Assembly (NCBI RefSeq): GCF_028858725.1
Contig: NC_084763.1
Location: forward strand, 55,575,152 to 55,639,151
Source: Colius striatus
Taxonomy: Eukaryota > Chordata > Aves > Coliiformes > Coliidae
Reading direction: 5' to 3'
Length of the DNA: 64,000 bases
A program made the translations under genes and the position numbers. The notes under the pieces are model-generated. The model saw only the letters and a list, made by a program, of their open reading frames with translations, searched no databases and was not told the origin of the DNA. Positions 60,263 through 64,000 of the stretch are shown one piece after another; the stretch's first letter is position 1, and each line of letters opens with the position of its first letter.

Positions 60263-62836
60263 ATGAATATCTGAGTAATCTGTTATTTTTAAATGTGACT
60301 GATTCCCACAATGCCTGCTATCAAACCTCTTACAAGCTCTGAAGCGTTGCTGTTCAATTCACTCTTGCTTCACATTTGGTATTATTTTTGCTTGTGATTC
60401 TCTCGATGCTTTTCCTTTGGAGTCTACAAATTTGACTTTTGATTAGAAAACACAATGTTATAAAGAGTACTAAATACCAAGTTCTTTACATCAAAGGGAA
60501 AGAATACAAAGAAGACTTCCTCATTCTTATTTTTGAAGAAAATACAATCTTCTCTTTTGCTAGAAATGGTATCTTCCAGCAAAACTTACTAAAAGGCACA
60601 GAAGTGCTTTATGAAGGAATTGCATGTTGTATCACAATATGGTTTTAAATGATATTTTTCCTTATTTTAATGAGGGAGAATATAAGTCATCATGTTACTA
60701 TGCTGCTAATGACAATCTTCCAGACATACTTAAGGTTCCCTACTGTACCATGCAATGAGGCTCACCGTTGATCTGCAGTGATAGATGCTGGCTGTGATTT
60801 ATGTACATGTATTCTCTTTCTAGATACTGATTCTTCAGCACTAGTTTCTGGAGAGGGCTGAGCCCCAGCAGGGTTACTGTAGGGACTATGTCAGAAATCA
60901 TCATTATTTGGTTGTTTATGATCATAAACTTTACTCATTGCCCATCTCCTCCATCACTTCAGTGATTCCTGAGGCATGGAGCAGGTGATTTAAAGTCATC
61001 CCTCTTGGTTTGGCAGGGAGGTTTGCATGCTCCTTTTGTTTTTCTAAGATCCAAGCTTTTAACGGTTGTTTCAGATAAAATGTCTTTCTGCTTTGTGACT
61101 TGAAATAATCCTTTCCCACTCAGTTTACTGTTGATTCCTTTCAGACATTCACTGAGACGCTGCAACTTTGCAATCTTTGTCAAAAGTTAGCCCTCTCATG
61201 CTTGCATTAGATGCATGGGGTGCTTTTCTGTAGAGGGCTTGCAGAGTAGTATACACTTCACAGGCCACTAGAAATTGCATCTGAAAGTACTGCAGCTCAT
61301 TTCAGAGTTGATACCAGTATTTTCCTTCTTCGGATGCATGCCATTAAAATGTCAGAGCTTTTTCATTGTGTCAGAATCATGACACTGCATTCTTCCATTA
61401 AGTTGCTAGATTCTTCTTTCCTGGCTCTTGTTCATGTTCTGCATGGATGTATCTCTCCTGGTCTCCAAGAACTCCCCTTTTAGGACTCAGTTGTCAGCTG
61501 TTGATGTGTCATGCCTTTGGTCGTTGAAAAAGCCTCGAATTTTCAGAGCAGATTCCTTGGTTTGAGAACTGAATGACATAATTGATTGTCTTGCTTCAGT
61601 GGTTTTAGAGGAACCGTTGCCAGGTGTCCTTCTTGTTAATTCTGCTTGAATAAGGTGCTGTAGCTGGAATAAAAGTACTTATTTCCTTTCTTTGGGTTGT
61701 TTTATTGGCATATGTCAATGAGTGTAAGCTTCCTTTGCAGCTGCTTGTCTTGCTGAGCAGGCAGGTAGATGTGCTTGATAATATGTAGAGCCAAGACTCC
61801 TTAAAATCTCTTTCTTTGTTTTGTGGTTCTTAACCAGATATATCAGAAGAACTGTTATGCTAACAAATGTACTGGCCAGCACTCTTAGGTGCAGTTTTTT
61901 GTTAATGCTGAATGAGATCTGCTAGCTGTCATTGAGAGAAGAAATCTGCCTTTGTCTTGCACGTCCCTTCCAGGTTCTTGCCTTTGCATTCTCTAATGAT
62001 GTGACTGTATATTTTATTTGGATCAGCTTATTTGTCCATCGGAAAGCGGATCTGCTGCAAATAATGATTAATTTTCTGATGCTGATCTTACTTTCTGGGT
62101 AGTCAGGAGCTGACAAGGGAGAGCAGGTGGGAACTTGTGGCCAGGATAGGGCAGACCCGTTCAGTTTTGGCAGCATCCCAGAGTATGTGGCATTACAGTG
62201 TTTTACAACCATGTATCAGGGTTGAAGGAAGGGATGCAATTTCTGGAGAGGGCTGAGTTGGGCTATCCAAAATGTGTGTTCTGGTACCTCCATAGATTTG
62301 AGATATGTTTGGGATACACTCGATTACACATGAGCTTAAACTTAATGGTGAGCTGCCTGGGTTTGCACCACATGTCATAGGGATGGTTACATCTATATAA
62401 TGTTTTCCATCTTGATTTATTAATAGGCATTTTCTCCCTTAAGTCCACATTAACAGCTTCTGGAAGAGAATAACTGTGGTGCGGGGTCACCTCAGAAATA
62501 CATTAGCCTTGTAATTGTTTGTCTTAGAGACATGTTCAGGGGAGGAAATTTCCCAGACCAAATCAATAAGATGCAATATACCTAGCAGTTCAAAACCAAA
62601 CCAAAAGACCCTAGTCATTTTTGCTCTTGCAGGGAATGAGGTGAATACATTTAAAGGGCTATGTACAGTATATATATACTTAGGAATTTAAGTTAGGCTT
62701 TTTACATTCTTCCTTACAAACAAATTCCTTTTTGGTACCAGCAAATGATCGTATGGAGTTGGTTACACTGTGTACACAGAGCTAAATGAAATGATGGCAT
62801 ATGTAGCGATGTTGTTAACAAGCAGGAATAATAAAA

Positions 62837-63412
62837 TAGAATGATAGGGGTTGGAATGGACCTCTAGAGATCATCCAGTCCAAACCCCCTGCAAAAGCAG
62901 ATCCCACCTAGATCAGGTCACACAGGAACATGTCCAGGCGGATCTTGAAGAGCTCCAAGGAAGGAGCCTCCACAGCCCCTCTGGGCAGCCTGTGCCAGGG
63001 CTCCCTCACCTCAACAGTGAAAGAGTTTTTTCTTATGTTTAAATGGAACTTTTTGTGTTCCAGCTTCATCCCATCACCCTGTCACTAGATACCATAGAAA
63101 AAAGGGATGTCCCAACCTCCTGACATCCATTTAGATACTTATAAATATTAATGAGATCCCCCCTGAGTCTCCTCCAGACTAAACAGTCCCAGGTCCCGCA
63201 GCCTTTCCTCATAAGGAAGATGCTCCAGTCCCCTGATCATCTTGGTGTCCCTGCACTGGCCTCTCTCCAGCAGTTGCCTGCCCCTCTTCAGCTGGGGAGC
63301 CCAGAACTGGACACAGGGCTCCAGATGAGGCCTCACCAGGGCAGAGTAGAGGGGGAGGAGAAAACCTCCCTTGACCTGCTGCTCTTACTCTTCTTGATGC
63401 ATCCCAGAAATA
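62837..63412 (-). repeat. CR1 LINE 3' fragment
   Basis: An antisense CR1 starting AGAATGATAGGGGTTGG, with CATCCAGTCCAAACCCCCTG and CACACAGGAACATGTCCAGG. It reaches the reverse transcriptase end near 63300-63412 (GATGCATCCCAG). It belongs to the same subfamily as 2428-3047. Confidence 0.92.
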
Positions 63413-64000
63413 CTGTAGGGTGTTGTTTAACGATATAATGATGAAAGAGCTAAAAGGTGGCACTATGGATGTCAGTACATGCTGTGGACGTCCATTGTTG
63501 TGTCACAGGTACCAACCAGCCTCACGAGTCATTTGGGGCAAGCATGAATCCCTCCATTTCAAAGAGATCAAATGGGTGATGCAGGGAAATTATTGCCTTA
63601 TCTTTGGTTTTTTTTAGGCTGTGTTAGGTAAAACATAGATTTTAATATCAATTGTAATTCATGACTGGAGTGAACATACCCAGATAAGGTAAACCCTATG
63701 TTACATTCAGTGAATTGGTCAGAGATTATACACTGATTCAAATGAGATGCTCTTTAATCATCTCAAAGTTACGAGAACCATTTAGTCAAGACCTGTGGCC
63801 TGTGTTACAAAGCAGGTGAGAGGTAATGGGGGATAACTGAAAGGATCTCTGGGTGGAATCAAGGGGCCTTTAGGAAGCTTTCCAGTTAAACTGCATCATT
63901 CTAAACAGTCATTGAAAGATCTGGGATTTCTCATCATGCAGTTTTCATGCACGTTCTCTTCAGCAGCACAACCAGGCATTTTTATAGAGGGCACTCAGCC

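Larger units (their letters stand above)
48333..64000 (+). other. ADAM22: ADAM22 intron 2 (5' part)
   Basis: I searched for the next exon (LTHVDQASFQVDAFG) and did not find it, consistent with the very long first introns of this gene. The region is AT-rich after 48,900 and holds a tandem duplication, a G/T-rich tract and three CR1 copies, all listed. No other gene on either strand is supported. Confidence 0.75.

Overview
The window is vertebrate nuclear DNA, almost certainly from a bird. Multi-exon genes with GT-AG introns are embedded in AT-rich sequence. At least eleven CR1 LINE fragments carry the typical avian 3' end (TTCTATGATTCTAT in sense orientation), and a solo LTR of the avian ERVL type is present. 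The gene order RUNDC3B(+) - SLC25A40(-) - DBF4(+) - ADAM22(+) is, from general knowledge, the same as on human 7q21.12. The species cannot be named from the sequence; the CR1 subfamilies only suggest a neoavian bird.

Layout. 1-19,320: the 3' half of RUNDC3B, with four coding exons (3361-3518, 13998-14144, 14529-14644, 16874-17019) and a 2.3 kb 3'UTR. 20,966-26,119: the SLC25A40 locus on the minus strand. Only three exons can be read confidently. The first contains an in-frame TGA, and the central exons are not recognisable as intact coding sequence, so the locus looks like a decaying (unitary pseudogene) copy of a mitochondrial carrier. 27,110-28,100: a CpG island between SLC25A40 and DBF4. 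27,682-40,519: a complete twelve-exon DBF4 gene (708 codons) with motif N, motif M and the CCHH motif C zinc finger. 40,570-47,430: a gene-free spacer with two CR1 pieces. 47,430-48,800: a second CpG island with ADAM22 exons 1 and 2. 48,333-64,000: the start of a very large ADAM22 intron, containing a 53-bp perfect tandem duplication and three CR1 fragments.

The genes are syntenic neighbours rather than a pathway. RUNDC3B is a RUN-domain adaptor, SLC25A40 a mitochondrial carrier linked to glutathione import, DBF4 the regulatory subunit of the CDC7 S-phase kinase, and ADAM22 a catalytically inactive neuronal ADAM that binds LGI proteins. No prokaryotic, phage or CRISPR-like system is present. 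The most noteworthy observation is the apparent inactivation of SLC25A40 beside an intact DBF4.
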